A DNA stretch of 64,000 nt, from NCBI RefSeq assembly GCF_042661605.1, contig NZ_JBHSWJ010000002.1, positions 3,596,001-3,660,000 on the forward strand, read 5' to 3'. The DNA is from Branchiibius cervicis (GTDB lineage Bacteria > Actinomycetota > Actinomycetes > Actinomycetales > Dermatophilaceae). Below the pieces are notes generated by a model. It saw only the letters and a program-made list of their open reading frames with translations, was not told the DNA's origin and searched no databases. Below are positions 1 to 8,504 of this stretch, one piece after another. A program made the position numbers and the translations under genes. Numbering within the stretch: position 1 is the first letter of the stretch; every line of letters starts with the position of its first letter.

Positions 1-1470
1 CTGCGAATCGTCGACCGTCTGGCTGGCGACCTTGACGTCCTGGAAACCGAGGGCACGCAGCGCGGCGTTCGCGTCGGCCTGGCTCATCCCCGCCAGGTTG
101 GCCGGGATCACCTTGTTGCCCGGCCCGGCCGAGACGGTGAGGGTGACGACGGATCCGACGTTGGCCTCGGCGCCGCTGGCCGGATCCTGATCGATGACAA
201 TGCCCTTGGCGGCGTTGTCCGCTCGGTCCTGCACACTGACCTGGAAGCCCTTGGCGTTCAGGGCGGTCTCGGCGGCGGCCTGGGTCATGCCCGTCAGCGG
301 CGGCACCACCGCCGTCTTGTCCTGGGACTGCTGGTTGAGCAGCAAGCCGACACCGCCGATGGCGACAAGTGCGGCCAGCACGGCAATCGCCCACAGCCAC
401 ATCCGGCGTTTGCGTGGCGGAGCGGTCTGCAGGTCCTTGGTGTGGTCGCGGCGGTCGACACTGTCCGGTCGCTCCGTCACGGGCCGGGCGACGCCCGCTT
501 CCATCAGCGTGTGTTGGGCGGCGGCGCTCACGGGGCGACCTGCGCGGGCGTTCTGCAGGTCGGCGCGGAAGGCTTCGGCGGTCTGGTAGCGGGCGTCGCG
601 GCCCTTCTCCAGCGAGTGCAGGGTCACCGCGTCCATGGCCGATGGCACGCTGTGCTCGTAGACACTCGGCGGTTGTGGTTTGTCGGTGATGTGCTGGTAG
701 ACCAGCGACACCGGCTCCCCGACGAACGGGGTGCGGCCGGTGAGCAATTCGTAGAGGACGCAGCCGGCGGAGTACAGGTCCGAGCGGGCGTCCACGGATT
801 CGCCCTGGGCCTGCTCCGGTGACAGGTAGCGCGCCGTTCCGACCACTGCCTGGGCGCCGGTCATCGTCGCACCGGAGTCGGCGATCGCCCGGGCGATCCC
901 GAAGTCCATCACCTTGACGCTGCCGCCGCGGGTCAGCATCACGTTGCCCGGCTTGATGTCCCGGTGCACGATGCCCTTCTCGTGCGAATACTCCAGCGCC
1001 GACAGGATGCCCATCGTCACCCGGGCTGCCTCGTCGGGACTCAGGTGCCCCTCCTCGTTGAGGATCTCCCGCAGCGTGCGGCCATCGACGTACTCCATGA
1101 CGATGTAGGGGATCTGCACCCGGCCGCCGCCGGCCTCGATGAAGATGTCCTCCCCGGAGTCGTAGACGGACACGATCGCGTGATGGTTCAGCCCGGCCGC
1201 CGAATGCGCCTCGCGGCGGAAGCGGGTCAGGAAGGCGTTGTCGCGGGCCAGATCGGTGCGCAGCACCTTGATAGCCACGGTGCGGCCGAGACGGTTGTCG
1301 TGGCCGAGGTGCACCTCGGCCATGCCGCCGCGGCCGATGAGCTCGCCGACTTCATAGCGGCCGCCGAGGATCCGGGGCGTGTTGTCACCGACCGGGATCT
1401 GATCCTGCTCCTGCGGTGGATCGGCGACGGTGTGGTCCTCGTCGTCGATCGGCGGATTCTGGTCGCTCAC
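1..1470 (-). CDS. pknB: Ser/Thr protein kinase PknB with PASTA repeats (C-terminus off window)
   Basis: Membrane-anchored Hanks-type kinase that phosphorylates cell-wall synthesis and division proteins, with outside PASTA repeats that bind muropeptide or lipid II. The GTG start at 1470 follows a GGAGG site. Visible are the glycine loop GRGGMAEVH (about residue 43), the VAIK lysine (K68), HRDIKPGN (about 168), DFG (about 188), a membrane segment at about 354-378, one full PASTA repeat and the start of a second. 490 codons are present; the gene continues beyond base 1, where family members usually have three or four PASTA repeats. It is the last visible gene of the fhaA-to-pknB operon, 32 nt after pbpA. 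The usual pknA between pbpA and pknB is absent. Confidence 0.95.
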   Translation of the reverse strand, partial: MSDQNPPIDDEDHTVADPPQEQDQIPVGDNTPRILGGRYEVGELIGRGGMAEVHLGHDNRLGRTVAIKVLRTDLARDNAFLTRFRREAHSAAGLNHHAIVSVYDSGEDIFIEAGGGRVQIPYIVMEYVDGRTLREILNEEGHLSPDEAARVTMGILSALEYSHEKGIVHRDIKPGNVMLTRGGSVKVMDFGIARAIADSGATMTGAQAVVGTARYLSPEQAQGESVDARSDLYSAGCVLYELLTGRTPFVGEPVSLVYQHITDKPQPPSVYEHSVPSAMDAVTLHSLEKGRDARYQTAEAFRADLQNARAGRPVSAAAQHTLMEAGVARPVTERPDSVDRRDHTKDLQTAPPRKRRMWLWAIAVLAALVAIGGVGLLLNQQSQDKTAVVPPLTGMTQAAAETALNAKGFQVSVQDRADNAAKGIVIDQDPASGAEANVGSVVTLTVSAGPGNKVIPANLAGMSQADANAALRALGFQDVKVASQTVDDSQ

Positions 1471-1502
1471 CCGACTACCTCCATCACTGCGTTCCCCCGG
1501 GT

Positions 1503-2954
1503 TCATTGCTGCAGCACCGCTTCCAGGACCTGCTTGGCGATCGGTGCCGCGACGGTGCCTCCGAGAGCTTCCTGCCCGGCCGTGCCGCCGTCCTCGACCA
1601 GCACGGCCACCGCCACCGTCGGATTGTCAGCGGGTGCGAATCCGACGAACCAGACGTCGGCGTTCTTGTTCGGGGCGGTCTCGGCGGTGCCGGTCTTGCC
1701 GGCCACCTTGATCCCGCTGATCCGGACCTTCTTGCCGGTGCCTTCGTCGACGACGCTGACCATCATCGTGGTGAGATCGTTCGCGACCTGCGGGGTGACG
1801 GCCGTCGAGAACAGTTTCGGGTCGGCGCTCTGGACGACGTTGAGGTTGGCATCCCGAACGGTCTGCCCGAGGTAGGGGGTCATCACCTTGCCGTCGTTGG
1901 CGATGCCGGCCGCCACCATCGCCATCTGCAGGGGCGTGGCCCGCACATCGAACTGACCGATCGCCGACATGGCCGTCTGGGCCTTGTCCATGCCGGTCGG
2001 GTAGACGCTGGGGGTGACGCTCATTGGGACGGTGACCGGCTGGGCGAAGCCGAATTTGCTGGCCTGGTTGCGCAGGGCGTCCTCACCCAGATCCATCCCC
2101 AGTGAACCGAACGCCGTGTTGCAACTGATCGTCAGTGCGTGCTCCAGCGTCGTCTTGTCGCCCGCACCGCATGCCTCGCCGGTGTCGTTGGGCAGCGAGA
2201 TGGAGGTTCCGGGCAACGGGAGACGCGCCGGGCCGTCCAGTTCCGAGGACGTCGTGTACTTGCCGGTGCTCAGCGCGGCGGCCGAGGTGATCAGTTTGAA
2301 GGTGGAACCCGGCGGGTACAGCTCGTTGATCGACCGGTTCAGCATCGGATTGGACCGCTCGCTGGTCAGCTGTTGCCAGGTCTTCATGACCGACGAAAGG
2401 TTGTGCGAAGCAAGGGAATTGGGGTTGTACGACGGGGAGCTGTACATCGCGAGGATGGCGCCGGATCGTGGGTCGAGTGCCACCACCGCGCCGCGCTGGC
2501 TGCCCATCGCGTCGGCGGCCACCTGTTGCGCCTTGGGATTGATCGTCAGCTCGACGCTGGCACCCTTCTGGCTCTGCCCGGTGACGATGTCGACGATCCG
2601 CCGGTAGAACAGTTTGTCCGAGCTTCCGGACAGCAGGTCGTTGTAGGAGTTCTCGATCCCACTGGTGCCGTAGACGATCGAGTAGTAGCCGGTGACGCTG
2701 GCATAGAGCTTGCCCTGGGGGTAGGTGCGTAGGTACTTGTAGTCGTCATCGACCGGCACCGACTGCGCGACCGCTTTGCCGTCGACCAGGATCGCCCCAC
2801 GCTGTTTGCCGTAGGTCGCCAGCAGGGTACGCCGGTTGCCGGGTCGTTCGTTGAGGCTCTGGGCCTGGACGAACTGGATGGTGGTGGCCGCCACCAGCAG
2901 CGCGCAGAACATCGCGGCCAGGACCAGACCCAGACGGCGGATGGGTGCGTTCAT
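1503..2954 (-). CDS. pbpA: Penicillin-binding protein 2 / PbpA transpeptidase
   Basis: Class B penicillin-binding protein (483 aa) that cross-links peptidoglycan outside the membrane, in partnership with the RodA/FtsW-type glycosyltransferase encoded next to it. It has an N-terminal membrane anchor (about residues 7-30), then the transpeptidase motifs in order: STFK with the acyl-accepting S217 and K220, SCN at 277-279, and KTG at 420-422. Length and motif order are normal for actinobacterial PbpA. The ATG overlaps the rodA stop codon by four bases (ATGA), implying translational coupling. Confidence 0.95.
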   Translation of the reverse strand: MNAPIRRLGLVLAAMFCALLVAATTIQFVQAQSLNERPGNRRTLLATYGKQRGAILVDGKAVAQSVPVDDDYKYLRTYPQGKLYASVTGYYSIVYGTSGIENSYNDLLSGSSDKLFYRRIVDIVTGQSQKGASVELTINPKAQQVAADAMGSQRGAVVALDPRSGAILAMYSSPSYNPNSLASHNLSSVMKTWQQLTSERSNPMLNRSINELYPPGSTFKLITSAAALSTGKYTTSSELDGPARLPLPGTSISLPNDTGEACGAGDKTTLEHALTISCNTAFGSLGMDLGEDALRNQASKFGFAQPVTVPMSVTPSVYPTGMDKAQTAMSAIGQFDVRATPLQMAMVAAGIANDGKVMTPYLGQTVRDANLNVVQSADPKLFSTAVTPQVANDLTTMMVSVVDEGTGKKVRISGIKVAGKTGTAETAPNKNADVWFVGFAPADNPTVAVAVLVEDGGTAGQEALGGTVAAPIAKQVLEAVLQQ

Positions 2955-4321
2955 CGGACCGACACCGCCTGGGTGGGTTCGTCACCGAGCGAGACCGGGC
3001 GCGCCGCGGCGTCCGGGCGGCGGGCGCCGTCGCTGATCCGCAACAGCAGCGCCACGATCAACCAGTTGGCCAGCAACGAGGACCCGCCGGCGGACAGGAA
3101 CGGCGTGGTCAGCCCGGTCAGCGGGATCACCCGCATCACCCCGCCCAACACCGTGAAGCACTGGAAGCCGATGATCGCGGCGAACCCGGTGGCCAGCAGT
3201 TTGCCGAAGGAGTCGCGGCTCGCGACGCCGGCGCGCAGAGCCCGCTCGACGATGATCACGTAACAGCTCAGCAGGGCCGCGACGCCGACCAGGCCCAGCT
3301 CCTCACCGAAGGAGGCCATGATGAAGTCGGAGTTGGCGAAGTAGGTGATCTCCGGATGCCCCTGGCCCAGGCCGGTGCCGAAGAGGCCGCCGGCAGCCAT
3401 TCCCATCAGGCCCTTGGCCAACTGATCGGACATCCCCGGCGTGAACGGGTCCAGCCACAGATCGACCCGGACCCGGAAGTGCGCGAACAGCAGGTAGGCC
3501 AGGTAGCAACCGGCGCCGAAGAGCACCAGGCCGATCGCGATCCAGCTGACCCGCTCGGTGGCCACGTACAGCATGGCCACGAAGACCCCGAACAGCATCA
3601 GCGAGGTGCCCAGGTCGGACTCGAAGACGAGCACCACCAGGCTGGCCAGCCAGGCCACGATGATCGGGCCGAGGTCTCGCGCCCGTGGCAGCGGGAAGCC
3701 GAGGACCCGCCGGCCCACCAGGGACAGCGCATCGCGGGTCTGCACCAGGTAGGCGGCGAAGAAGATCACCAGGCAGATCTTGGCCAGCTCGCCGGGCTGG
3801 AAGGTCAACCCGCCCACGCCGACCCAGATCCGGGCGCCGTTGACGTTGCGGCCGATGACCGGAAGCAGCGGCAGCAACAGCAGGATCAGGCCGGCCAGGG
3901 CGAAGGTGTATTTGTACCGCTGCAACCGGCGGTGATCGCGCAGGAAGATCACCAGCAGCGCGGCGCACACGATGGACAACGCACTCCACATCAACTGCCG
4001 CAGCGCGGCGCCGTCGCCGATACTGCGGCCCGTCGCGAGGTCGATCCGGTGGATCATGACCACGCCCAGCCCGTTGAGCAGGGTGACGAGCGGGAGGAGG
4101 ACCGGATCGGCGTACGGCGCGCGCCACCGCAGGATCAGGTGGAACGCCAGGGTGAGGGCAGCGAAGCCAACCCCGAGGGTGACCAGGTCGGCCGGCACGG
4201 TGCCGTCGATCGCCAGCCCGACGTTGGTGTAGCACAGCAGCACGATGGCGATGGCGAAGATCAGCAGCAGCAACTCGGTGTTGCGGCGGGTGCGCGGTGC
4301 GGCGGCGGTGACGATGCTCAT
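2951..4321 (-). CDS. rodA: RodA/FtsW-family peptidoglycan glycosyltransferase
   Basis: Polytopic SEDS-family protein (456 aa) that polymerises lipid II glycan strands in the membrane; PbpA is its expected transpeptidase partner. About ten hydrophobic segments are visible, with the conserved ESDLGTS segment carrying the essential aspartate and the C-terminal PFLSAGGSS signature. The start at 4321 is chosen because its ATG overlaps the pstP stop codon by one base (TGATG) and the protein then begins just before the first membrane helix. A longer in-frame reading upstream would run through pstP and is not credible. Confidence 0.95.
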   Translation of the reverse strand: MSIVTAAAPRTRRNTELLLLIFAIAIVLLCYTNVGLAIDGTVPADLVTLGVGFAALTLAFHLILRWRAPYADPVLLPLVTLLNGLGVVMIHRIDLATGRSIGDGAALRQLMWSALSIVCAALLVIFLRDHRRLQRYKYTFALAGLILLLLPLLPVIGRNVNGARIWVGVGGLTFQPGELAKICLVIFFAAYLVQTRDALSLVGRRVLGFPLPRARDLGPIIVAWLASLVVLVFESDLGTSLMLFGVFVAMLYVATERVSWIAIGLVLFGAGCYLAYLLFAHFRVRVDLWLDPFTPGMSDQLAKGLMGMAAGGLFGTGLGQGHPEITYFANSDFIMASFGEELGLVGVAALLSCYVIIVERALRAGVASRDSFGKLLATGFAAIIGFQCFTVLGGVMRVIPLTGLTTPFLSAGGSSLLANWLIVALLLRISDGARRPDAAARPVSLGDEPTQAVSVR

Positions 4322-5573
4322 CAGCTGCACCCCAGCGGGTTCGACTGACAAACGGCCGCCTGGATACGCAGATTGGTCACGACCTGCTGGGCGTCCTGGG
4401 CGGACGAGGCGTACATCGTGTCCCGGACCTGCTGACGGTAGGCACTGGGCAAATCGGTGAGCGCGATGTCCGTGCGCTCCTTGACCGAGTGCAGTCGCAG
4501 CGGCCCGATGTTCTGCGAGATCCCCCGGTAGATGGCCACATTGCCGTCCGCGGATCCCACGTAGTACTGCTGCTGGGTCCACGCGTATCCGAAGTAGGCG
4601 GCCAATCCGAGGACTGCGGCGACCACGACGGCGACCGCGCTCCATCGCAACCAGCGGGGCCGACGGGACTGCTCGGCGAGTTCGAGCTCCTCGGGGGCGT
4701 CCTGCTCCGGCAGCGGCTCGGACAGCGATCGCCGCAACGCGGCGGCCTTCTCGGCGGGCGTACGGGGTTCCAGCGCGTCCGGATCCCCGACGGTGCGCAT
4801 CGCAGCGGCACCGACCACCGTGGGGTCCCGGGTCGCGGAGTCGTCGTCACCGGCGACGACGTCGGCGACCACGACCGTGACGTTGTCGCGGGTGGAGGCG
4901 CGCAGGGCGATCTCGATCAGACGGTCGGCGGTCTCTTCGACCGTGTCGGAGCTGCGGACGATCTCCTCGATGGTGCTTCCGGCGACGTAGTCGGACAGGC
5001 CGTCGGAGCACAGCAGGTAGCGGTCGCCGACCTTGGCCTCGCGCAGCGACAGGTCCGGTTCGTCGTCGGGACGACCGGTGAGAACGCGGGTGACCAGGGA
5101 ACGCTGCGGGTGGTGCACGGCCTGGTCGGCGGTGATCCGACCCTCGTCGAGCAGCGACTGCACGAACGAATGGTCCTTGGTGATCTGGGTGAAGGTGTCA
5201 TCACGCAGCAAGTAGGCCCGGCTGTCGCCGATGTTGGCCAGCGCCAGCATGTCCCCGAGCGCACCAACGCGATCAGCGTGGTGCCCATCCCGTCCAGGTC
5301 GGCGTTGGCGGTCATGTAATCGGTCAGCCGCGCGTTGGCTCCGGCCACCGAGTCGCCCAGATCGCGCAGCACGTCGTCGGCGCCGTGGGAGTCGTCGTCC
5401 AGCTCCAGCAGGTGCGCCACCACAGTGGAACTGGCCACGTCGCCGGCCGCATGTCCGCCCATCCCGTCGGCCAGGATGAGCAGGTCCGGGCTGGCGTAGG
5501 CGGAGTCCTCGTTGCGTGACTTGGAACCCAGCCCCAGGTCGGACCGGGCGGCGTACCGCAGGGCGATGCTCAT
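4321..5573 (-). CDS. pstP: PP2C-type Ser/Thr phosphatase PstP (single-base frameshift)
   Basis: Metal-dependent phosphatase that reverses PknB phosphorylation. PP2C motifs appear in order: SRNEDSAY, LADGMGGHAAGD, GMGTTLIAL, then after a frame change NIGDSRAYL, CSDGLSDYV and RDNVTVVVADV. A membrane helix and short extracytoplasmic tail follow. The reading frame breaks at a run of four G (minus strand; 5253-5256). Adding one G joins the two halves as ...LVRSGDMLALANIGDSRAYL..., the expected family sequence. Because the gene sits intact in a core operon with overlapping start and stop codons on both sides, I infer a sequencing error rather than real loss, but the sequence as given is disrupted. 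Confidence 0.9.
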
Positions 5574-6037
5574 CGCACCTCGAGGACGGTCTGCCCGATC
5601 CGGATCTCGCTGCCCTGCTTCAACGTGGCGTGCTCGCTGATCCGGCGGTCGTCGACGAAGGTGCCGTTGGTCGAGCCCAGGTCATCGGCGTACCACTGCA
5701 GGCCGTCCCGGTAGATCCGGGTGTGCCGTCCGCTGGCGAAGTCGTCGCTGAGCACCAGGCTGCATTCGGGGTTGCGCCCGATCAGGATCGGCGTGTCCCC
5801 CAAGGGGATCCGGCTGCCCCGCATCGATCCGTCGGTGACGGTCAGGTGGGTGGGTCCGGTGGCCCGCTTGCGGCGTTGCGCACGCTCACGAGGTACGGCG
5901 CTCGCGGCCGAGGCACCGCGCGTCACCACCCGGGTGCCGTAGAGGTCGTTGCGTAACACGAGGGCGATCGCGATCACGAAGGCCCAGATGGCGATCAGCA
6001 CGCCGAACCGGATCAGCGTGATGGTCAATTCGCTCAT
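5570..6037 (-). CDS. fhaB: FHA-domain protein FhaB (FipA)
   Basis: Small membrane-anchored phosphothreonine reader (155 aa) in the PknB signalling and cell-division network. It has one N-terminal membrane helix (about residues 8-28), a basic linker, and a C-terminal FHA domain with the GR, S-x-x-H and STNGTFV landmarks. The stop overlaps the pstP start by four bases. Length and position between fhaA and pstP match the actinobacterial gene. Confidence 0.93.
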   Translation of the reverse strand: MSELTITLIRFGVLIAIWAFVIAIALVLRNDLYGTRVVTRGASAASAVPRERAQRRKRATGPTHLTVTDGSMRGSRIPLGDTPILIGRNPECSLVLSDDFASGRHTRIYRDGLQWYADDLGSTNGTFVDDRRISEHATLKQGSEIRIGQTVLEVR

Positions 6038-6062
6038 GCAGCACCTCTGATGGGTTGCCCGC

Positions 6063-6992
6063 TCACCGGCGGGACCCGTCGCCGTACGTCATGCTCATGC
6101 GCCCGATGGTGATCCGGTCGCCGTCGCGCAGGCGCGCCGAGGTGATCTGGTCGCCGTTGACGAAGGTGCCGTTGGTGGAGCCCAGGTCGCGCACCGAGGC
6201 GACCTTGTGCGGCCCGTCGTTGGTCACCCGGATCTCGCTGTGCCGGCGGGAGACTCCCGGGTCGGAGATGATGATGTCGGCGGCCTCGTCGCGGCCGAGA
6301 ACCGTGATCGCACCGGCGAGTTCGTAGCGCTCCCCCTGGATGATCAGGTAGGGGCGGGCCTGGAACTGTCGCGGCGCCGCGGCGTACGGGTCACGCTCGT
6401 CGACCTCGTCCTGCCAGGTGCCGGCGTCGAAGCCGGGCTCCTCGTATTGCGGCGCGTTGAACGGGGACTGGTCCTCGATGCGCTCGTCGAAGGTCTCGGC
6501 CGGCGTCTGCCATTGCGCGTACGCCGCGCCCAGGCCGGCCGGCCGGACGTTGAACGGCTCGTCGGGCTCGGTGGCGCGCGACGGGGCCGGCTGCTGCGGC
6601 TCGTTCATCGCCGCGGGATCCTTGGCGATGGAGGGTCGCAGCCGGAAGACGCCGGTCTCCAGCGTGTCGTCCAACTCGAAGGTCACCGCCCAGGGTCCGC
6701 GCGCGGCGTACCGCTGGGTGTCGGCGTGCTCGGCGGTGGCGGCGATCAACTGATCGGCCAGACCCTTCTCGTCCTTGGTCAGCTCGGCGTGGTCCTCGGT
6801 CGAGAGGTAGACGGTGAAGACGTTGGGGACGACCGGTTGCTCGCCGCGCTTGGTCCGGGAGGCGGTGTCGTCCATCGCGCCGCGGATGGCACTGGCGATC
6901 TCGACCGGCTGCACCGTCGAGCGGAACGCCCGGGCGAAGGCGGAGTTCACGCTCTTGTCGAGGCGCCTTTCCAGCTTCTCGAACACACCCAT
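6063..6992 (-). CDS. fhaA: FHA-domain protein FhaA (DUF3662 plus FHA)
   Basis: First gene of the phosphosignalling operon (309 aa). The N-terminal DUF3662 domain (about residues 1-120, beginning MGVFEKLERRL) is followed by an acidic, low-complexity linker and a C-terminal FHA domain (about 215-305) with GRDEAADI, SRRHSEIRV and STNGTFVNG. In mycobacteria FhaA binds the phosphorylated pseudokinase domain of MviN and restrains peptidoglycan synthesis; that role is carried over from the family. A 25-nt gap separates it from fhaB. Confidence 0.93.
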   Translation of the reverse strand: MGVFEKLERRLDKSVNSAFARAFRSTVQPVEIASAIRGAMDDTASRTKRGEQPVVPNVFTVYLSTEDHAELTKDEKGLADQLIAATAEHADTQRYAARGPWAVTFELDDTLETGVFRLRPSIAKDPAAMNEPQQPAPSRATEPDEPFNVRPAGLGAAYAQWQTPAETFDERIEDQSPFNAPQYEEPGFDAGTWQDEVDERDPYAAAPRQFQARPYLIIQGERYELAGAITVLGRDEAADIIISDPGVSRRHSEIRVTNDGPHKVASVRDLGSTNGTFVNGDQITSARLRDGDRITIGRMSMTYGDGSRR

Positions 6993-7293
6993 GTCTGGCC
7001 TCCCGGTCGGTGCCGCGCGGTTGCGCGCAGCCGCTGCCCTGGTGGTTGGCGCAGGGCAGGATCATGGTAACTGCGGCAGGTGTGGCGATCGGCGAGCCGC
7101 GCTGGAGGGCACCTGGTTGCCCTGTTGGTTACGCAGCAGATCAACGATTCTGAGGACTTCGAGGTTCCTGAGGATTCTCAGCAACAATCCATCCTCAGCA
7201 GCTGCGATCACCTCAGAATCGTCGGGGCGGTGGAGCGCAGGCAGGCCCGGTTTGGTGAAACGGCTGCTGAACAGGCACACTAGACCGGCACTC
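6993..7293. other. Intergenic region between fhaA and tRNA-Leu
   Basis: About 300 bases without a gene. It must hold the promoter of the fhaA operon (reading left) and that of the tRNA (reading right), but I cannot place either with confidence. Its only distinct feature is the palindromic repeat listed separately at 7144-7239. Confidence 0.6.
7144..7239. repeat. Palindromic repeat element, intergenic copy
   Basis: A hairpin-forming sequence. The outer arms ACGATTCTGAGG (7144-7155) and CCTCAGAATCGT (7211-7222) are perfect 12-base inverted repeats; inside are CTGAGGAT (7168-7175) and ATCCTCAG (7191-7198). From 7146 on it aligns without gaps to 43832 onward. Identity by hand is about 32 of 40 positions over the right half (7191-7230) and about 21 of 28 over the first part of the left half. 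No coding potential is apparent. Confidence 0.65.
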
Positions 7294-7376
7294 GCGCGAG
7301 TGGCGGAATAGGCAGACGCGCACGGTTCAGGTCCGTGTGCCCGAAAGGGCGTGGGGGTTCAACTCCCCCTCGCGCA
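7294..7376 (+). tRNA. tRNA-Leu (CAG anticodon)
   Basis: Class II tRNA of 83 bases. The acceptor arms GCGCGAG (7294-7300) and CTCGCGC (7369-7375) pair fully with an A discriminator at 7376. The anticodon stem CACGG/CCGTG encloses loop TTCAGGT with anticodon CAG at 7328-7330. A long variable arm and a GGGGTTCAACTCCCC T-arm follow. CCA is not encoded. A strong hairpin terminator follows at once. Confidence 0.95.
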
Positions 7377-7384
7377 CAGAATGA

Positions 7385-7416
7385 CAAAGCCCCAGGTCTT
7401 CGGACCTGGGGCTTTG
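7385..7416. terminator. Hairpin terminator between tRNA-Leu and the SDR gene
   Basis: A perfect 14-bp stem, CAAAGCCCCAGGTC paired with GACCTGGGGCTTTG, closed by a TTCG tetraloop. The A-rich left and T-rich right edges let it work in both directions, ending the tRNA transcript and the convergent SDR transcript (stop at 7430). Confidence 0.85.
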
Positions 7417-7429
7417 CGTTGCGCCGAGA

Positions 7430-8281
7430 TCAGAAGACCGGTGTGGCCGGCTCGATGTCATAGGCCTTCTGCACCAGCTCAGGTCGGGCGTCCGGACCCG
7501 AGCCGGTGTTCTGCCGGCGATCCCACACGGCGGCCATCTGCTCCTTGGTCTGGGGGATGGTCTCCACGGGCAGCACATGCCGGTATCCCGTGTCATCGCC
7601 GGTGATGACGGCGACCGTGGTGGAGAAAACCGGCTCGGGGTCGTACTGCTCGTGGGGGAAGGCGAGCTTGCTGTAGTCGAAAACGCGCTGCTGCGGGTCG
7701 TCGCGCCAGGTCTTCCAGGTCTCGAACATGGTGTCGTTGAAGCCGGTGAGGAATGGGCCGGGGTTGATCGTCGCGACACGGACCCCGAATTCCGCCAGCT
7801 CCTGGTGCAGGGCATCGGCGAAGGCCTCGATGGCGTGTTTGGAGCCGGAGTAGGCACCGGTGAACGGGTCGGTGGTCAGGCCGGCGACCGAACTCATGAA
7901 GACGATCGTCCCGCCGCCGCGCTTGACCATCTGCTTGGCGAATCCCTGGGTGAGCAGGATCGGACCGAAGACGTTGACGTCGAACTGCCGGCGCAGATGG
8001 TCCTCGGGGATGTCAGCGGTCGAGCCGCCTTCCGAGATCCCGGCGTTGTTGAGCAGTACGTCGATCTCCCAGTTCCACGCGTTGTCCCGGTCGTCGGCGC
8101 TGGTGACGTCCAACTTCTCGACCTGCAGTTCGACGCCGCGCTCCGTGGCGGCCTGCCGCAGTGCCGTGACCTGGGCGATGATCTCGACTCCGGCGATCAC
8201 GTCGTGGCCGTTCTCGGCGAGCCGCAGCGCGATCTCCTTGCCGAATCCCGTTCCTGCTCCGGTGATGAGCACCGTGGACAT
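7430..8281 (-). CDS. SDR-family NAD(P)-dependent oxidoreductase
   Basis: Classical short-chain dehydrogenase of 283 aa. The nucleotide-binding TGAGTGFG is at residues 7-14, NNAG at 78-81, the catalytic serine at 130-131 and YSGSK at 144-148. The substrate cannot be inferred. Start at 8281 is chosen because it follows a GGAGGAATC ribosome site and the Rossmann strand begins immediately. It is transcribed away from the membrane protein at 8505 across a 223-nt gap that contains a palindromic operator. Confidence 0.85.
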   Translation of the reverse strand: MSTVLITGAGTGFGKEIALRLAENGHDVIAGVEIIAQVTALRQAATERGVELQVEKLDVTSADDRDNAWNWEIDVLLNNAGISEGGSTADIPEDHLRRQFDVNVFGPILLTQGFAKQMVKRGGGTIVFMSSVAGLTTDPFTGAYSGSKHAIEAFADALHQELAEFGVRVATINPGPFLTGFNDTMFETWKTWRDDPQQRVFDYSKLAFPHEQYDPEPVFSTTVAVITGDDTGYRHVLPVETIPQTKEQMAAVWDRRQNTGSGPDARPELVQKAYDIEPATPVF

Positions 8282-8435
8282 GCTGATTCCTCCTTCAAGT
8301 GGACGGAACGGACTGTGCCCGAACGGTGACGGCGGCGGGACACCCCTGGGTCTGGTGGGCAGTGCCGCACCCGTCACATCGATGCGCTTCGGCGGTGTGA
8401 GGATTCCCACGCGGATCGGATTGGCCCGACGCTTT

Positions 8436-8449
8436 ACTACAGATGTAGT
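8436..8449. promoter_or_regulatory. BlaI/CopY-type palindromic operator
   Basis: ACTACA-GA-TGTAGT is a perfect 6-2-6 inverted repeat, flanked by T on the left and G on the right, resembling the TACTACANNTGTAGTA box bound by BlaI/MecI-family repressors in actinobacteria. It lies 55 nt before the start of the membrane protein at 8505 and 154 nt before the divergent SDR. No BlaI-family gene is visible in this window, so the regulator would act from elsewhere. Confidence 0.55.
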
Positions 8450-8504
8450 GTCGAAGGGTTGTGCCTTTCTTGCACCCCAACCGTTCGATGTCGTAGGAAG
8501 ATTC

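Noticed and set aside
2945..4348. Long open frame antisense to rodA and pbpA
   Set aside because: It is Arg/Gln/Gly/His-rich low-complexity sequence typical of GC-rich antisense shadows, while the minus strand encodes RodA with conserved motifs.
5249..5257. Programmed frameshift in pstP
   Set aside because: There is no slippery heptamer or stimulatory structure, and the same kind of break recurs in seven unrelated genes; a base error is simpler.
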